NCBI GenBank assembly: GCA_937915955.1
Contig: CALGIB010000100.1
Location: 1 to 6,578 of the forward strand
DNA: 6,578 nt
Reading direction: 5' to 3'
DNA from: an uncultured Pseudomonadota bacterium
Lineage (GTDB): Bacteria; Myxococcota_A; UBA796; CAJQPC01
Made by a program: the position numbers and the translations under genes. The notes below the pieces were generated by a model. That model saw only the letters and a list, made by a program, of their open reading frames with translations. It was not told the origin of the DNA and made no database searches. Positions 5,543 to 6,578 of the stretch are shown here, piece after piece (position 1 is the stretch's first letter; each line of letters begins with the position of its first letter).

Positions 5543-6372
5543 GGCGCCAGGGCGGCATGAATCGCTGGCTCGCGGGCGGCCTGGCCCTGGTCTGCTTCGC
5601 CCTGCTGTTCGTCCCGGGGCTCTTCGCCCCCGAGCACCTGGCGCCGCCGATCCTGGACCTGGCCTACGCGCCGCCCTCCCAGCTCCCTCCCCTCGGAGGG
5701 GACTCCAGCGGTCGGCCGCTGCTCGAGTACGCCCTCCAGGGTGCCAGCGTGGTCGCGCTCCCCGCGCTGCTCGCCGGCCTGCTGGTCACCGCGCTGGGCA
5801 TCGTCGGCGGCCTGCTCGGCTGCGACACCAGCCAGCGGGCCGAGGCCGTGGTCCAGGGGCTGGGCGAGGTCGTCGGGGCGCTGCCCCGCATGGTCGTCGT
5901 CCTCGTCGTCGCGCTGCTGGTCCCCAAGGAGTCGCGCAGCCTGCTGCCCATCGCCCTGACCTGGGCGGTGCTCTCGGCGCCGGGGGCCATGGACGAGGCC
6001 AACGCCGTCGCGGCTCGCCTCGGTGGGGCCCGCTTCGTCGAGGCCCTGCGCGCCCACGGCTTCAGCCGCTGGCGCATCTACCTCTTCCACATCATCGGCC
6101 TGAACCTGCGCCCCGTGGTCGTCCGGCAGGGGGTCGAGACGGTGATGCAGGTGGTCTTCCTCGAGATCGGCCTGAGCTACCTCGCCGTCCAGGATACCCA
6201 GCCCAGCCTGACCCACGGCGACAGCGAGAAGTCCTGGGCCGACCTGCTCTACCTCGGCTACCAGGTCTTCCTCGACGTGCCGAGCGGGCACGCGCTCGCG
6301 CTGGGTCTGGCCCTGGTCGGCGTCGTCGCGCTGGCCACCGTCTTCGTCACCTCCGCGGTGAGGGCGCGATGA
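5539..6372 (+). CDS. ABC importer inner-membrane permease, DppC/OppC type
   Basis: 277 residues from GTG 5539; ATG 5557 would give 271. Both keep an Arg before the first membrane segment (about 11-29). The periplasmic part has PPLGGDSSGRPLLEYAL at 50-66, the counterpart of the DppC hallmark GTDxxGRD but with Pro in place of the Asp after GR. Membrane segments follow near 70-95, 112-130, 134-152, 193-217 and 252-273. The coupling loop at about 166-190 is well kept: RFVEALRAHGFSRWRIYLFH, with Gly174 at the expected place. It is followed by EIGLSYLAVQDTQPSLTHGD, the usual LSFLGLG-x-Q-x-P region with the tryptophan-glycine part changed. It partners the DppB-like permease. The start overlaps the previous stop by 4 nt (GTGA) and the stop overlaps the next start by 4 nt (ATGA), so translation is probably coupled and expression matched. 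Confidence 0.94.
   Translation: MRRQGGMNRWLAGGLALVCFALLFVPGLFAPEHLAPPILDLAYAPPSQLPPLGGDSSGRPLLEYALQGASVVALPALLAGLLVTALGIVGGLLGCDTSQRAEAVVQGLGEVVGALPRMVVVLVVALLVPKESRSLLPIALTWAVLSAPGAMDEANAVAARLGGARFVEALRAHGFSRWRIYLFHIIGLNLRPVVVRQGVETVMQVVFLEIGLSYLAVQDTQPSLTHGDSEKSWADLLYLGYQVFLDVPSGHALALGLALVGVVALATVFVTSAVRAR
6360..6364 (+). promoter_or_regulatory. Ribosome binding site GAGGG for the ATPase gene
   Basis: GAGGG in the end of the permease gene lies 4 nt before ATG 6369. Together with the ATGA stop/start overlap this fixes the ATPase start. Confidence 0.6.
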
Positions 6373-6578
6373 GCAAGCACCTCGTCGAGCTGCGTGGCCT
6401 GACCATCCGCACCCGCGCCCGCAGCCTGGTGGAGAGCATCGACCTGGACGTGTTCCAGGGTGAGATCACCGCGATGATGGGCCCCTCGGGCTCGGGGAAG
6501 AGCCTGACCGCGCGGGCGGTGATGGGCTTCATCGACGTCGAACCGGGGCTGGTCGAGGGCAGCCTGAGGTTCCCGGCG
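6369..6578 (+). CDS. ABC importer ATP-binding protein, DppD/OppD/NikD type (3' truncated by window edge)
   Basis: The first 70 residues are visible. They show the usual opening of this ATPase family: LVELRGLTIRT, a SIDLDVFQGEITAMMG strand-turn-strand, and a clear Walker A motif GPSGSGKS at 38-45 followed by LTARAVMGF. The segment after Walker A, about EPGLVEGSLRF, fits the DppD/NikD pattern in which a short loop precedes the next strand. The Q-loop, signature motif, Walker B and the C-terminal Cys-containing oligopeptide-transporter extension all lie outside the window, so whether this is the D-type or a fused D-F protein cannot be told. It hydrolyses ATP to drive import through the two permeases upstream. 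Serine in place of the more common glutamate or glycine before SGSGKS (GPSGSGKS) is ordinary for ABC ATPases generally. Confidence 0.93.
   Translation, partial: MSKHLVELRGLTIRTRARSLVESIDLDVFQGEITAMMGPSGSGKSLTARAVMGFIDVEPGLVEGSLRFPA

Noticed and set aside
5688..5702. Hairpin TCCCCT-CGG-AGGGGA as a terminator
   Set aside because: Six-pair stem with a 3-nt loop inside the second permease coding region, no T-run, and the next gene is translationally coupled; probably chance.
4325..6291. Long minus-strand open frames opposite the permease genes (4325-5491 and 5458-6291)
   Set aside because: Opposite two clear permeases; His/Arg/Asp/Gln-rich sequences without domains, explained by codon bias.

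Overview
The window is a GC-rich stretch (roughly two thirds G+C by eye, with strong G/C preference at third codon positions). All supportable genes are on the + strand, packed almost end to end. The envelope proteins are Gram-negative in style: an exported soluble solute-binding protein, a candidate lipoprotein and a periplasmic protein with a Pro/Glu-rich linker. Together with the base composition this suggests a myxobacterium-like or related former 'deltaproteobacterial' lineage. That placement is an inference, not a demonstration.

Layout. Bases 1-278 hold the 3' end of a gene whose product ends in a PEGA-like or carboxypeptidase-regulatory-like beta domain and a glycine-rich tail. Bases 289-1641 encode an exported 450-residue protein: signal peptide, small N-terminal Cys-containing domain, long acidic Pro/Glu linker with six tandem copies of an 18-bp hexapeptide-coding unit, then a helical TPR-like C-terminal domain. 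Bases 1641-2975 encode a helical protein that looks like a lipoprotein with a very short signal peptide. None of these three has a function I recognise.

From 2983 onward the genes are a standard peptide/nickel-type (Opp/Dpp/Nik) ABC importer in the usual order: family 5 solute-binding protein (2983-4560), DppB-like permease (4601-5542), DppC-like permease (5539-6372) and the start of a DppD/NikD-like ATPase (6369 to the window edge). The second ATPase usual for this family would lie beyond the window if present.

Junctions are 10 nt, 1-nt overlap, 7 nt, 40 nt, 4-nt overlap and 4-nt overlap, with no convincing terminator between them, so all seven genes could be one transcription unit. The working picture is an importer that captures a solute in the periplasm, passes it through two permeases and is powered by the ATPase. 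The three upstream envelope proteins are co-transcribed for an unknown reason. Two perfect-stem hairpins near the end of the third gene, just upstream of the binding-protein gene, and a pyrimidine-rich 40-nt gap after it with a weak ribosome site, are possible means of setting binding protein above permease. I see no RNA genes, mobile elements, CRISPR arrays or stretches over 300 bases without a gene. Most of the window is ordinary; the upstream unknown genes and the repeat linker are the parts worth following.
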